From contig NZ_VJYI01000043.1 in NCBI RefSeq assembly GCF_008065375.1, positions 1 to 42,994 of the forward strand: a DNA stretch of 42,994 nucleotides, given 5' to 3'. The notes under the pieces are model-generated. The model was not told where the DNA came from. It did not search any database and saw only the letters and a program-made list of their open reading frames with translations. This stretch comes from Nonomuraea sp. SYSU D8015. Its GTDB lineage: Bacteria > Actinomycetota > Actinomycetes > Streptosporangiales > Streptosporangiaceae. Positions 1-8,496 of this stretch are shown one piece after another. Numbering within the stretch: position 1 is the first letter of the stretch; each line of letters starts with the position of its first letter. A program made the position numbers and the translations under genes.

Positions 1-339
1 GGACTTCGCCCGCCGCGCCCACCGCTGCAGCACCGCCCGTTCCTCGTCGGTGACCGTCAACTCCGCCTTGGGCCGCCCCGTGCGGGCCTCATCGACCAAG
101 GCGCCCAGCCCGCCCTCGGCGAAGGCGGCACGCCATTTACGCACCGTGCCCACGGCGATGCCCAACTCCCGCGACACCTGCGCGTTACTGGATCCCGGCT
201 CCGCACAGGCCAGCACGATCTTCGCCCGGATCGCCACCCGCGACGGCTCCGCGGACATGCCGATCAGCCGAGCCCGCTCAGCCTCGGTCAGATGGATCTC
301 CACTGCCGGCGGTCCTGAATGCGCCATGTCCGCCAGCAT
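1..339 (-). CDS. IS630-type transposase, N-terminal part (cut by window edge)
   Basis: The minus strand is open from ATG 339 to the left edge (113 codons, no stop, so it is partial); ATG 327 is an alternative start. The translation carries a helix-turn-helix region with the reads NAQVSRELGIAVGTVRKW and EARTGRPK, followed by a TVTDEERAVLQRW segment. This is the arrangement of the N-terminal DNA-binding half of IS630/winged-helix transposases. The DDE catalytic part would lie outside the window. It probably binds the ends of its own insertion sequence. No terminal inverted repeat could be assigned. Family call is from motif style. Confidence 0.72.
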   Translation of the reverse strand, partial: MLADMAHSGPPAVEIHLTEAERARLIGMSAEPSRVAIRAKIVLACAEPGSSNAQVSRELGIAVGTVRKWRAAFAEGGLGALVDEARTGRPKAELTVTDEERAVLQRWARRAKS

Positions 340-396
340 ATGAACTTAACCGACAAATTTCAGGCGCATGACACTAGCGATGCGGGACCACGTTGC

Positions 397-456
397 CTCG
401 CCGTCAACCTCGCCGTCAACCTCGCCGTCAACCTCGCCGTCAACCTCGCCGTCAAC
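397..456. repeat. Five perfect 12-bp tandem repeats
   Basis: CTCGCCGTCAAC is repeated five times without a mismatch at 397-408, 409-420, 421-432, 433-444 and 445-456. It lies between the transposase start and the DUF2254 gene. The 12-bp period keeps frame, so antisense ORFs read it as an LTAR repeat, but no convincing gene contains it. Confidence 0.9.
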
Positions 457-543
457 GGCGATTTACCCTCATCGATCAGACCACTACTACGCGTAAGTTG
501 TGAAAGCGGATTTGTTCTGGGAGCGAAAAGCCGAATCTGTGAT

Positions 544-586
544 ACGTGGGCGTCCGGCCTCGGAGCAGGAAGGCCGGACGCCACGT
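544..586. terminator. Long hairpin, possible terminator
   Basis: Arms 544-560 and 571-586 are complementary over 16 pairs with one bulged G, around a 10-nt loop. It lies 140 bp past the stop of the minus-strand DUF2254 gene. There is no clear T-run, so it could be a terminator or a hairpin left by a mobile element. The rest of 457-725 holds nothing recognised. Confidence 0.5.
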
Positions 587-725
587 CCATGTACTGCGCT
601 ACCGGACGTCGACGCCGCCATGACGGAAGCGGCGTACGGGCTGGAGAAGTCGATCGCCGGTGCTGCGCGGCGCAGGCGGGTCGCCAGCTGCGCGGCCGCG
701 CCGACACCGGCGCTCGACTGTTTCC

Positions 726-2084
726 TCAGGTGGAGCGGGTCTCGCCACTGCGGTCGACAAAGCCGGCACGAACCTGTCCAACCAGGACGAGGCGGACGCG
801 TTCAGCCATGTCGTGCACCTGTTCGGCGTCGTGGTCCGCGATGGAGGCGGGGAGTTCGGCGATGATATAGCAGACCTGGCGTTCTATCTCCGTCCGGTGC
901 TCGTCATTCCGCGCTGCGGCGGCGACGTCGCGCAGCATGGCCAGCAGCGCCTTCAGCACCGTCGGCTCGGCTGCTCCGTAGCGGCGGACCTGTCCGCAGG
1001 CCAGCTCCAGGTAGTAGCGCAGATCCCGATCGGGTACGACCACGCGACCCCGCCCGGCCGCGTCGGTGTGGAGGGTGGGGCCCAACTTTCGCCCGCACAG
1101 GGTGACGAGCAGGTCGGCCATGTGCCCGATCGCGTGCGTGGCCGTGACCGGGTCGTTGATGGCCGGGGACAGGGCCTTGACGGCGATGTCCTCCAACTGG
1201 CGGAAACCGAAGGCGGCGTCCTGGTCGACGGTACGTTCGTAGTCGAAGTTCAGGGCATCGTGCACGGCTTCGAACACGGATGGGGCGGGCTTGCGAGTGT
1301 GGACGAGGCTCCACACCGAGGCCACCGGTGTGCCCTGGACGATGTGATCCCCGGCCCGCACGTCTACTCGTACGAACGCGTCTGCCCGCTCGCAGGCCCG
1401 TACCAGCTCGTCGACGTGTATGTAGCGTAGGAAGCCGCTGCGCCTGGCGATGACCGGCTCGCCGAAGTCAGGGTCCATGCCGTGGCCGGCCCCGTGGGGG
1501 GACTGGGGCCGCTCATCGCCGTAGGCAGGGTAGAAGGTGGCGATGGTACGTGCGGTCTCGTCGTGCACGGTGAGCATCATGGTGTCCACGCGCAGGACTC
1601 TGGTGATGTGGCTGATGAAGGCAATAACCGACGCCAGCGAGGCCAGACCCAGCCCGAAGGCGACCAGCAGCGCCAGTTCGGGCAGCGGCTCCTCCCGGTG
1701 CAGACTACGAAGCACGGTCAGCGCGTAGACGAAGGTGCCGACCAGCAAGGCGAGCACGGCTTTGGTGACGCGGTCGCGGATGAAGTCGCGCAGCAGCCGC
1801 GGGGAAAACTGTTGCGAGGCCAACTGCAACGCCACCACCGTCAAGGTGAAGGTCAGCGCCGTCACCGTGATCACGGCGGCGGCAATCACCTGGAGCATGG
1901 CGGTTGCGGCATCGCTGTCGCCTGGCCACAGCTGGCGGACGCGGGGGCTGTACATCGAGGGGTAGAGCGCCACCAGGCCCATCGCCAGCAGCCAGCCCAC
2001 GACCGCACCTCCTGTCGGCCACGTCCACAGCTCCGCCCAAGGACCTCGCGCCCGGCGGGCACCGGTCGTCAGACTCCACCTCAT
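726..2084 (-). CDS. DUF2254 family membrane protein
   Basis: The 452-aa product matches the DUF2254 family in layout. There are hydrophobic segments at about residues 25-45, 65-90, 105-125 and 135-160, then a soluble C-terminal half. The family's recognisable stretch TLTVVALQLASQQFSPRLLR follows the second segment. The soluble half contains a GFLRYIHVDELV-type region and a conserved LSPAINDPVTA motif. The function of the family is unknown; it is an inner-membrane protein. Start ATG 2084 has a weak AGGA 8 nt upstream. It is transcribed away from the transposase and is probably a single-gene unit behind the SDR gene. Confidence 0.88.
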   Translation of the reverse strand: MRWSLTTGARRARGPWAELWTWPTGGAVVGWLLAMGLVALYPSMYSPRVRQLWPGDSDAATAMLQVIAAAVITVTALTFTLTVVALQLASQQFSPRLLRDFIRDRVTKAVLALLVGTFVYALTVLRSLHREEPLPELALLVAFGLGLASLASVIAFISHITRVLRVDTMMLTVHDETARTIATFYPAYGDERPQSPHGAGHGMDPDFGEPVIARRSGFLRYIHVDELVRACERADAFVRVDVRAGDHIVQGTPVASVWSLVHTRKPAPSVFEAVHDALNFDYERTVDQDAAFGFRQLEDIAVKALSPAINDPVTATHAIGHMADLLVTLCGRKLGPTLHTDAAGRGRVVVPDRDLRYYLELACGQVRRYGAAEPTVLKALLAMLRDVAAAARNDEHRTEIERQVCYIIAELPASIADHDAEQVHDMAERVRLVLVGQVRAGFVDRSGETRST

Positions 2085-2251
2085 GCCGGGGTCCTACCCT
2101 CATGCAGCCACCGCACCAGGCGGTACGGGCGCCAGTGCCGGCCCAGGCCAGGATGGTGATGACCACGGGGATACCGCGGCTCGGCTAGCCGCTACAACAA
2201 CACCTACAGAACCGTCGTTCCTGCGGTGCGTGCCGAACCCGTGGGCGGTTT

Positions 2252-3262
2252 TCACCGCTTGGTGACGGCACGCAAGGCGGCGATGCCGGTGGCGGCACCT
2301 GCCACCACGAGAAGGCCGCGATGCTGTGAGGCCCACAGTTGAAGGCTGCGGGCCTTGGCGCGCTGGTCGAAGCTGCCGTGCGCGCCGAAGTCGCGTTCGA
2401 AGTCGGCTGCCTCCCACAGATTGGCGATGCCGGTGGGAGGGCCGCTGGTCTGCTGCGAGTTCATACCGGTGCGGGCGAGATAGCGGTCGAGCAGAGCGGG
2501 TGCGAGCTTTTGCGCCAGCACCGTCATGGCGGTGCTGCCGCCGACCCAGAACTCCCGCCGCTGCGGGTGCTGGGCGGCATACAGCAGAGCGTGCGCGGCC
2601 ACCTCGGGCTGGAAGATCGGCGGGACTGGTTGCGGATGGCGGCGTAGCCGCGACAGCACCCAGTCGAACTGCGGGGTGTTGAGCGCGGGCAGCTGCACCA
2701 TGGTGATCTTCACCCCGCTGCTGTCGTGCAGCAGCTCGGTCCGTAGCGACTCGGTGAAGCCCTTGATGGCGTGCTTGGCGCCGCAATAGGCGGACTGCAG
2801 CGGAATCGAGCGGTAGGCCAGCGCGGATCCGGCTTGGACGATCACTCCGCGGTCACGTCCGCGCATCCGCTCCAGAGCCACCCGGGTCCCCCATACGTAT
2901 CCGAGGTAGGTCACGCGCGTGGTCCGCTCGAACTCCTCCGGCTTGACGTCGATGAAGCGTGCGAACACCGATGAGAAGGCCACATTCAGCCAGACATCGA
3001 TGTCTCCCAGCTCACGCTCGACCCGCTCGGCCGCCTCCTCGACCTCGTGATAGTGAGCCATGTCGGTGGGCACCGCCAACGCCGTCCCGCCGGCCAGCTC
3101 CACCTCCCTGGCCGCGGCCTCCAGTCCGGCCTCACCACGGGCGAGCAAGGCGACCTTGGCACCCTGACGGCCGAACAGCCGAGCCGTCGCACGGCCAACG
3201 CCTGCGCTGGCTCCAGTGACGACGACGACCTGCCCGGCCAGTGACGATCTCTGGTCGGTCAT
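2252..3262 (-). CDS. SDR family oxidoreductase with C-terminal hydrophobic tail
   Basis: Short-chain dehydrogenase/reductase of 336 aa, predicted to use NAD(P)H on an unknown substrate. The Rossmann motif TGASAGVG is at residues 16-23. Catalytic Ser146, Tyr159 and Lys163 show the Y-x3-K spacing. The usual NNAG is NVAF here. Beyond the ~250-aa core there is a ~90-aa extension ending in a hydrophobic stretch (LLVVAGAATGIAALRAV), which may anchor it to the membrane. Start ATG 3262 is preceded by AGGAGGAAG. A similar SDR-plus-tail layout occurs in many actinobacteria, but the substrate cannot be read from sequence. Confidence 0.9.
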   Translation of the reverse strand: MTDQRSSLAGQVVVVTGASAGVGRATARLFGRQGAKVALLARGEAGLEAAAREVELAGGTALAVPTDMAHYHEVEEAAERVERELGDIDVWLNVAFSSVFARFIDVKPEEFERTTRVTYLGYVWGTRVALERMRGRDRGVIVQAGSALAYRSIPLQSAYCGAKHAIKGFTESLRTELLHDSSGVKITMVQLPALNTPQFDWVLSRLRRHPQPVPPIFQPEVAAHALLYAAQHPQRREFWVGGSTAMTVLAQKLAPALLDRYLARTGMNSQQTSGPPTGIANLWEAADFERDFGAHGSFDQRAKARSLQLWASQHRGLLVVAGAATGIAALRAVTKR

Positions 3263-3623
3263 CTGACTTCCTCCTCAGCGCCACCATCGGTCAGTCAACA
3301 TGCGTCGTGCGCTTTCCCCCGGGGCGCACGCTCATACCCACCACCGCCGTGTGGCGAGCCAGATGATCACCAGGCGGTGGTTGACCGCGGCCGTTGGGGC
3401 CGGGATGTCGTCGGGGTCTGCGCCCCTCACCGACTTGGCGCGCTCCCGCCCTGCCGGACTGCGACGCCAAGCACCCGGGAGGCACCCGCCGGGGGCGGGG
3501 CACCATCACCGCCTCACCGGTTAGGTCCCGTGCGTGAGGGCAAAGGCACGGCTGGACCCGAGGCGGCCAGATTGTCCGGAAATCCGGGAGGGCGGACCGA
3601 TCTCCTTCAGGAAAGGAGCCAGC
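3263..3623. promoter_or_regulatory. Divergent intergenic region with 7-bp-arm hairpin
   Basis: This gap separates the minus-strand SDR gene from the plus-strand protease, so it should carry both promoters. A perfect hairpin CGTGCGC / GCGCACG lies at 3306-3312 and 3324-3330, a possible operator. The rest shows no gene; the long frames across it are GC-driven shadows. The protease ribosome site GGAAAGGAG is at 3610-3618. Confidence 0.45.
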
Positions 3624-4628
3624 GTGCCAGCGTTCCGACTGCTCGCAGCTCTGGCGATCGTGGCTGGTCTGATGAGCTGCAGCACCCAAGCCCCCACGGC
3701 GACGCCGAGCCGGGCGGCGGCCGCCCCGCAGGACACCCTCTCCCGGATCCCGGGAATCGTGCGGAAGGTGGAGCCGTCGGTGGTGACCATGTTCGCCGGA
3801 GACTCCCTCGGCAGCGGCGTGGTCTACCGGCAGGACGGCGTCATCCTCACCAACCAGCACGTCGTCGACGGGCGGGAGGAGGTGCGGATCGCCTTCGCCG
3901 ACGGGACCCTGGTGGACGGCCGGGTGCTGGCGGCCGACGCCAGGACCGACCTGGCCGTGGTCAAGACCGAGCGGACCGGGCTCCAGCCGGCGACCTTCCA
4001 GCGGAGGCTGCCCGTTCAGGGCGAGCTGGTCCTGGCCTTGGGAAGCCCACTGGGCTTCGAGAACACGGTCACGGCGGGCATCGTGTCCGGCCTGGACCGC
4101 GAGGTGCCGGGCTCGGCCCTCGCCGGGCGCGCACTCGTCGATCTGATCCAGACCGATGCCGCGATCTCTCCGGGAGTTTCCGGCGGCGCCTTGGTGAACG
4201 CCCGCGGCGAGGTCGTGGGCATCAACGAGGCCTACATACCGCCTCAGGCGGGCGCGGTGTCCATCGGATTCGCCATCCCGGCCGCCACCGCCACCTGGGC
4301 GGCCGACCAGCTTCTGGCCAGGGGCCAGGTCGTTCACCCCTTCCTCGGCATCAGCCTGCGGACGCTGACTCCCGAGATCGTCCAATCCTTCGACGTGGAG
4401 ACGGAGGCGGGCGCGATCGTGACCGGCGTGGTGGCGGGCGGCCCCGCCGCCGATGCCGGACTCCAGCCGGGCGATGTGATCACGAGCTTGTCTGGGCAAC
4501 CGGTGCGAAGCACCGAGGACGTGCTGGACAAGCTGCGCGAGGTCCGCCCCGGCACACACATCTCGCTGGAGGTATGGCGGGACGGCGAGGCCAGGAAGGT
4601 CACGGTCACCGTAGGCGAGCGCCCCTGA
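3624..4628 (+). CDS. S1C (HtrA/DegP-like) serine protease lipoprotein with PDZ domain
   Basis: Envelope quality-control protease, 334 aa from GTG 3624. This start is chosen because GGAAAGGAG lies just upstream and it places a lipoprotein signal peptide at the N terminus (MPAFRLLAALAIVAGLMSC, lipid-modified Cys19). An upstream ATG at 3534 would add 30 unlikely residues. The trypsin-like domain carries His79 in TNQHVVDG, Asp109 in RTDLAVV and Ser186 in PGVSGGAL; family members usually have GNSGG. A PDZ domain occupies about 240-330 (HPFLGISLRTL, GPAADAGLQPGDVI). It should degrade or refold damaged exported proteins on the outer face of the membrane. Confidence 0.92.
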   Translation: MPAFRLLAALAIVAGLMSCSTQAPTATPSRAAAAPQDTLSRIPGIVRKVEPSVVTMFAGDSLGSGVVYRQDGVILTNQHVVDGREEVRIAFADGTLVDGRVLAADARTDLAVVKTERTGLQPATFQRRLPVQGELVLALGSPLGFENTVTAGIVSGLDREVPGSALAGRALVDLIQTDAAISPGVSGGALVNARGEVVGINEAYIPPQAGAVSIGFAIPAATATWAADQLLARGQVVHPFLGISLRTLTPEIVQSFDVETEAGAIVTGVVAGGPAADAGLQPGDVITSLSGQPVRSTEDVLDKLREVRPGTHISLEVWRDGEARKVTVTVGERP

Positions 4629-5090
4629 CAGAGCGGTCCGCCACCACCACGTCGGTGGAGGAAGTCGGCCAGGGTCGAGTAAGCCACCGCGAGCGCGGTA
4701 AGAGCGAAGACTTTCGGGACGCAGATGGTCCCCACGAGCAGGGCCACCGCGAAGATGCTGAAAGGGTTGGTGTCGTGCCGCGGAAGGTCGCCGATCTCCT
4801 CGTTGGCCGATGCCGCTCCTCTGCCGGGGGCAGCCGATCGAGACAGCAGCCGGCATCCTCCCTCGTCACCGTGGCACAGCAAGCAGGAGAGTTGGGGCAA
4901 GGGCCCGGCAAGTGTCGATCAACGGCTCCTTGTCCGGCGTCGTGGCGAAGCGCCCCGGGCGCACACGGCGGCGTGCACTGGATAAAAGAGCTGCCGGCTC
5001 CGGACCTGGCTGTGCCCGATGGTCGGCGCTGCGATCAGCCGCAGGCATGCGCCGAACCGCGGCAGACGGCAAAGGTAGGAGGAGAACGCG
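4629..5090. other. Gap with a possible minus-strand small membrane protein
   Basis: No plus-strand gene is supported. On the minus strand a frame from 4900 to 4334 contains a convincing hydrophobic stretch at roughly 4765-4690 (FSIFAVALLVGTICVPKVF). The frame then runs about 290 nt antisense into the protease gene, which is unlikely for a genuine gene. It may be a small membrane protein whose end was lost, or chance. The ribosome site AGGAGGAG of the next gene is at 5078-5084. Confidence 0.3.
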
Positions 5091-5474
5091 GTGATTCGAC
5101 AGGACGAGCCGGCCAAGGACGGGCTGGTCGCCGTCACCTTCACGCTGCCTGCCGACATTCCCGGGCACATCTCGGTCGTGGGCGACTTCAACCACTGGGA
5201 TCCCTACGCCCATCCGATGCGGCGCACCGAGCACGGTGTCCACACCGCGGTGGTGCGCCTGCCGCAAGGCGCCAGCATCTGCTTTCGCTACCTGGCCGAA
5301 GGCGGACGCTGGTTGGACGATCCGGACGCCGGCTCCCGTGACGATCGCGGCTGCATCCTGCGTGTTTCGAGCGCCGCCAGCGGGAACGGGGAAGGTCAGG
5401 CGCGTCGGCGTCGCGGCGAGGACCGCCTGCGCGGCGCCGACGTGAGACTCCCGCCGGAATACTTCGCCGGATAA
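5091..5474 (+). CDS. Isoamylase early-set (glycogen-binding-like) domain protein
   Basis: A 127-aa protein that is essentially one E-set/CBM48-like beta-sandwich, with the diagnostic HISVVGDFNHWDPYAHPM region at about residues 25-45 and a FRYLAEGGRWLDDPDA region at about 65-80. Such domains bind glycogen or starch-like glucans. Here there is no catalytic module, so it could be a free-standing glucan-binding or regulatory protein. Start GTG 5091 has AGGAGGAG 6 nt upstream. The C-terminal ~35 residues are Arg-rich and poorly conserved in appearance. The hemerythrin-like remnant begins 12 nt after its stop. Confidence 0.85.
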   Translation: MIRQDEPAKDGLVAVTFTLPADIPGHISVVGDFNHWDPYAHPMRRTEHGVHTAVVRLPQGASICFRYLAEGGRWLDDPDAGSRDDRGCILRVSSAASGNGEGQARRRRGEDRLRGADVRLPPEYFAG

Positions 5475-5486
5475 GAGGCCGCGAGC

Positions 5487-5804
5487 GTGGGCGAGCACCC
5501 CGATGTGATCGCCGTACTGTTCACCGACCACCGCGAGGTCGAGCAGGTGTTCACCGAACTAGAGCAGCTGCGCGGCGCCGCCCAAGCCGACGGGCAGAAC
5601 CACCAGCAGGTCAAAACACTGGCCGAACGCGCCGTCATCCAGCTGGTCCGCCACTCGGTGGCTGAGGAGGACGATGGACCTGGCCGAGGCTCGGCCAGAA
5701 GGCAAGCTGGGAAGCGGCCCGGTCACCGACTTCATGAGCGGCTGGGGTCTGGCTGCCGAGGGTGGACGACGGCTGATCTGGATCAGTCGTCGCTGCGAGG
5801 GTAG
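5487..5804 (+). pseudogene. Hemerythrin HHE-domain gene, disrupted
   Basis: From GTG 5487 the first ~60 codons read as an HHE hemerythrin-like protein (HPDVIAVLFTDHREVEQVF, then AERAVIQLVRHSVAEE). The family expects the second half of the di-iron four-helix bundle here, typically continuing after AEE into a YP-containing helix and another H-x3-E motif. Instead the frame turns into Gly/Arg-rich text and stops at 5804, so an indel or deletion near 5665 has removed the metal-binding C-terminal half. The usual size is about 180 aa. It sits 12 nt after the E-set gene and once probably formed an operon with it. Confidence 0.6.
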
Positions 5805-5885
5805 ATGTGAAGACCCTCATGGTTGAGCGGTAGTACGCAGCGGCGTCCGGCCTCGTCGAGGTGGTCACAACGCTCAGCTTCCATG
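5783..5885 (-). CDS. Small CxxH/CxxxNHEGxH protein or gene tail
   Basis: The minus strand reads MEAERCDHLDEAGRRCVLP and LNHEGLHIYPRSDD, 33 aa from ATG 5885. The Cys-His pattern C-D-H..R-R-C-V-L-P..N-H-E-G-L-H looks like a small metal-binding tail found on short actinobacterial proteins. No good ribosome site is visible, and an upstream extension to 6118 is possible but reads poorly. It could also be the surviving end of a larger lost gene. Confidence 0.3.
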
Positions 5886-6576
5886 CGCCGGGGGAGCGGC
5901 TCGGTGCTCAACGGAGGTCTCCAGCGATGGGTGTGCCCCCGCCTGCCTGGATTCCGAAGAGGCAGGCGGGGGCAGGCGCGGCCACGACGGGGGCACGGGC
6001 CGCGCCATAGGGAAGGGCTAAGCACGCTGACGCTATCTCCGACGCGGCGTCGTAAGGTCGCGCCGCCGCAACAATCGCACGTCCGATCCGTCACAGTAAG
6101 GGGGGATGGAGCTACCATGAGTAACCCTCATGAGGGCGATCACGAGTCTCCTCCGGCGCGCGGCAGGCGCCTCAGTGTTCACCTGTCGCTGCCAGGACCG
6201 TTGGCCGTCCTTGAAAGGTGCGGGCCCCACCTCTGCAGTGGCGCTGGGCGCCCGCGTGGACGCGGGCGCAGTGCAGTCGTTCTCCCTGAATGCGCCGGGC
6301 GTCGAGGACCGCTGGCTCTGTGAGGATGCGCCAGATGTGCTGGGAAGGGCTGACCGCCGTGCCGGCTTCGGCTTCCCGGTGGCCTGCGCAGGCAGCCAGG
6401 AAGAGCAACGTCATGCTCGTCGGCGCGCCCAGGGAGAGCTTGACTTGGCAGGCGCCCTCCGGCTGATGGCCGAGCTGGTCGTGGAAGGTCGAGGTGCTGC
6501 GCGCGTGGAGACCTCACCCGCTGACCGGGCAGTGGCTGAGGTCTACGGGATGGTGAGTGGGCGGTAGGGCTTGATT
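5886..6576. other. Gene-poor stretch, one weak ORF start
   Basis: Nothing recognised. ATG 6117 has a GGAG 5 nt upstream and opens a 68-codon frame (MSNPHEGDHESPPARGRR...) to 6323, without similarity I can name. Minus-strand frames here have the Arg/Pro-rich look of shadows. This region follows the stop of the minus-strand kinase, and no response regulator gene is seen in it. Confidence 0.35.
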
Positions 6577-7950
6577 TCACTCCGACCGGGCGGGCATCCG
6601 TAGGACGAACCGGGCGCCGATGTCGGAGTCCTCGATGCTGAGCGTGCCATTGTGGGCGGTAGCAATCTCACGGGCGATGGGCAGGCCGAGGCCTGTGCCA
6701 CCGGCGTCACGGCCGCGTGCGGCATCCAGGCGAGTGAAGCGCCGGAAAACGATCTCTCGCTGCTCAGGCGCGATGCCCGGGCCGTCGTCACGGACCTCTA
6801 GCACCGCTTGCTCGCCCTGCCGGCACACGGTCACGACGATGCGGCTCTCGGCGTGCCGCTCTGCATTGTCCAGCAGGTTGGTCAGCAAGCGGACCAGTTG
6901 CAGCCGATCACCGGTGACCACCACGCCAGGCTCCACCGTGGTGACGACCTGCTTCGACCGCGGCCTGAGCGTCTCGGTACCGACGAGCTCGCCCAGATCG
7001 ACTCTGTCGTAGCGGAGTGGAGCTCCGGCGTCCAGTCTGGCCAGCGTGAGCAGGTCTGTGACGATGGCCTGCAGGCGCTCCAGGCTGGCCAGCAGGCCAT
7101 CGCTCAGCTGACGCCAATCGGCGTGTTCGGGATGGAGCATGGCCTCCTCGAGTTGCGCGCGCATGGCGGTGATCGGGCTGCGTAGGTCGTGGGAGGCGTC
7201 GGAGGCGAATCTGCGCTGCTGTTCCATGGCCGCCTGCTGCTGCTCCATGGCGCTCTGCTGCTGCTCCAGCGCTGTCTCCAGCCGCTCCAGTGTCTGGTTG
7301 GCGGTCTTGGCCAAAACGGCGATCTCATCGTCCACCCGCTCCGGCACGGGCACGCGCATTCCGCCGCCGTCCGCGGTGATTTCGGCGAGCCTGGTGGTGA
7401 TCCGGCTCACGGGCGCAAGTGTTCTTGCCACCACCCGCGATACCCCGAACCAGGTGAGTCCGGCCAATGCGACCGTGAGACAGATCTGGAAGATGAGCAC
7501 TTCGGGGCTGACGTACCAAGGGACCGCCGAGTCGAAGGCGTAGATGATCCAGTCGCCGCCTGGCTGATACACGCGCATGGCGACCACGAGCTTGCACTGG
7601 CCGTCAAAGGCGGGCAGGCCGCAGAGCCGTGCGACGTCGTAAGGACGGCCGGCACGGGGGATTGCCGCCGTCTGCTGCGGCATGCCGGCCAGATTCGCCG
7701 TCGAGGAGACCACCTGACCGGCCGGGTTGATGACCTGGATACCGTCGAGATCGCTGGAGATTGTCCGGGGCAGCCGGTTGAGCTTGATGCGTTCCAGGAT
7801 GGGCAGAACCTTGTCGGTCATCTGGTGTGCCCTGATGTCGACGGCCGCGTTCCGGACGGCGTACAAGACGAACCCGCTGACGACAAGGTTCACCACCACC
7901 ATGGCGATGCTGGCCCAGAGCGCCAGCCGTACCCGCAGCGATCCACCCAC
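6577..7950 (-). CDS. Sensor histidine kinase (HAMP-HisKA-HATPase)
   Basis: Membrane two-component sensor, 457 aa. TM1 is at about 8-30, the extracytoplasmic sensor at 31-147 (with two Cys, in RLCGLP and GQCKLV) and TM2 at about 150-172. A HAMP linker follows, then a Gln-rich coiled coil (LEQQQSAMEQQQAAMEQQ, about 228-246). The HisKA H-box SDASHDLRSP places the phosphorylated His at 254. The ATPase has an N-box LLDNAERHA (about 359-367), DDGPGI (388-393) and GGTGLGL (417-423). Start GTG 7950 has AGGAGG 14 nt upstream, a loose spacing. No response regulator gene is adjacent on either side, so it is an orphan in this window. Confidence 0.93.
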   Translation of the reverse strand: MGGSLRVRLALWASIAMVVVNLVVSGFVLYAVRNAAVDIRAHQMTDKVLPILERIKLNRLPRTISSDLDGIQVINPAGQVVSSTANLAGMPQQTAAIPRAGRPYDVARLCGLPAFDGQCKLVVAMRVYQPGGDWIIYAFDSAVPWYVSPEVLIFQICLTVALAGLTWFGVSRVVARTLAPVSRITTRLAEITADGGGMRVPVPERVDDEIAVLAKTANQTLERLETALEQQQSAMEQQQAAMEQQRRFASDASHDLRSPITAMRAQLEEAMLHPEHADWRQLSDGLLASLERLQAIVTDLLTLARLDAGAPLRYDRVDLGELVGTETLRPRSKQVVTTVEPGVVVTGDRLQLVRLLTNLLDNAERHAESRIVVTVCRQGEQAVLEVRDDGPGIAPEQREIVFRRFTRLDAARGRDAGGTGLGLPIAREIATAHNGTLSIEDSDIGARFVLRMPARSE

Positions 7951-8012
7951 CGTGTGATCACGTGCCTCCTCTCGATATGGAGGAGATCACAGCCGGTGCG
8001 GTCGCTCCCAAT

Positions 8013-8459
8013 TCAGGGAGATTCCCCAGCACATACCGCCAAGACGGGCGATGGCGACAACCGCCGGGCCACTTGGCCTGGACCGGTGAGCACGCCGTGC
8101 ACGGCGACAACAACGATCATCAAGGGAAAGGCCGAGACGGTTCCGCAGAACGCGGTCACAGCGGCTGATGGGGTGAGCCGTTCCCGCACCGCCTCCTGCC
8201 GCACCCACGTGGCCATCTCCACCCCGACGTGAACATTCACTGCCACCAACGTCCGAGGATCGGTGCTGTGCGGATCCGTCCGTATCTGGGGCTGAGCTTT
8301 GCGCGCCGGCTTGGCGACCACCAGTCGGTCAAGCCGATCTCTTTCCGCTGCCGTGCGTTCATGCGGCGTGTGCGAGGCTGCTGAGCGCGGCGTGCACGGC
8401 CGCGCCAGCGGGTGAGGGTCGCCGGACGGCGGTGCCGAGACAGCCGTACCTGCGCTCAT
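8013..8459 (-). CDS. Hypothetical protein with a hydrophobic segment
   Basis: The 148-aa frame lies between the MMPL transporter and the kinase, on the same strand, starting 38 nt after the transporter stop. The N-terminal half is low-complexity (Pro/Arg/Thr). The C-terminal half (about 74-135) reads better and has a hydrophobic run, SAFPLMIVVVAVHGVL. I do not recognise it. It may be a real small membrane protein starting at the internal Met (MATWVRQEAV), or a degraded one. Confidence 0.35.
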   Translation of the reverse strand: MSAGTAVSAPPSGDPHPLARPCTPRSAASHTPHERTAAERDRLDRLVVAKPARKAQPQIRTDPHSTDPRTLVAVNVHVGVEMATWVRQEAVRERLTPSAAVTAFCGTVSAFPLMIVVVAVHGVLTGPGQVARRLSPSPVLAVCAGESP

Positions 8460-8496
8460 GACTTCCGCCCAAACCTCCTGGCGCTCGGGTTGGCCG

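Noticed and set aside
397..456. CRISPR array
   Set aside because: The 12-bp units are directly adjacent with no spacers, and no cas genes are present.
360..707. 115-aa minus frame containing an LTAR repeat
   Set aside because: Arises from the 12-bp DNA repeat read in frame; no ribosome site, and the rest is Arg/Pro-rich.
3291..5341. Long open frames (521 aa minus, 654 aa plus) over the protease gene
   Set aside because: Composition is Gly/Arg/Pro-rich with no domain. They overlap the clearly coding protease frame and are explained by high GC at third positions.
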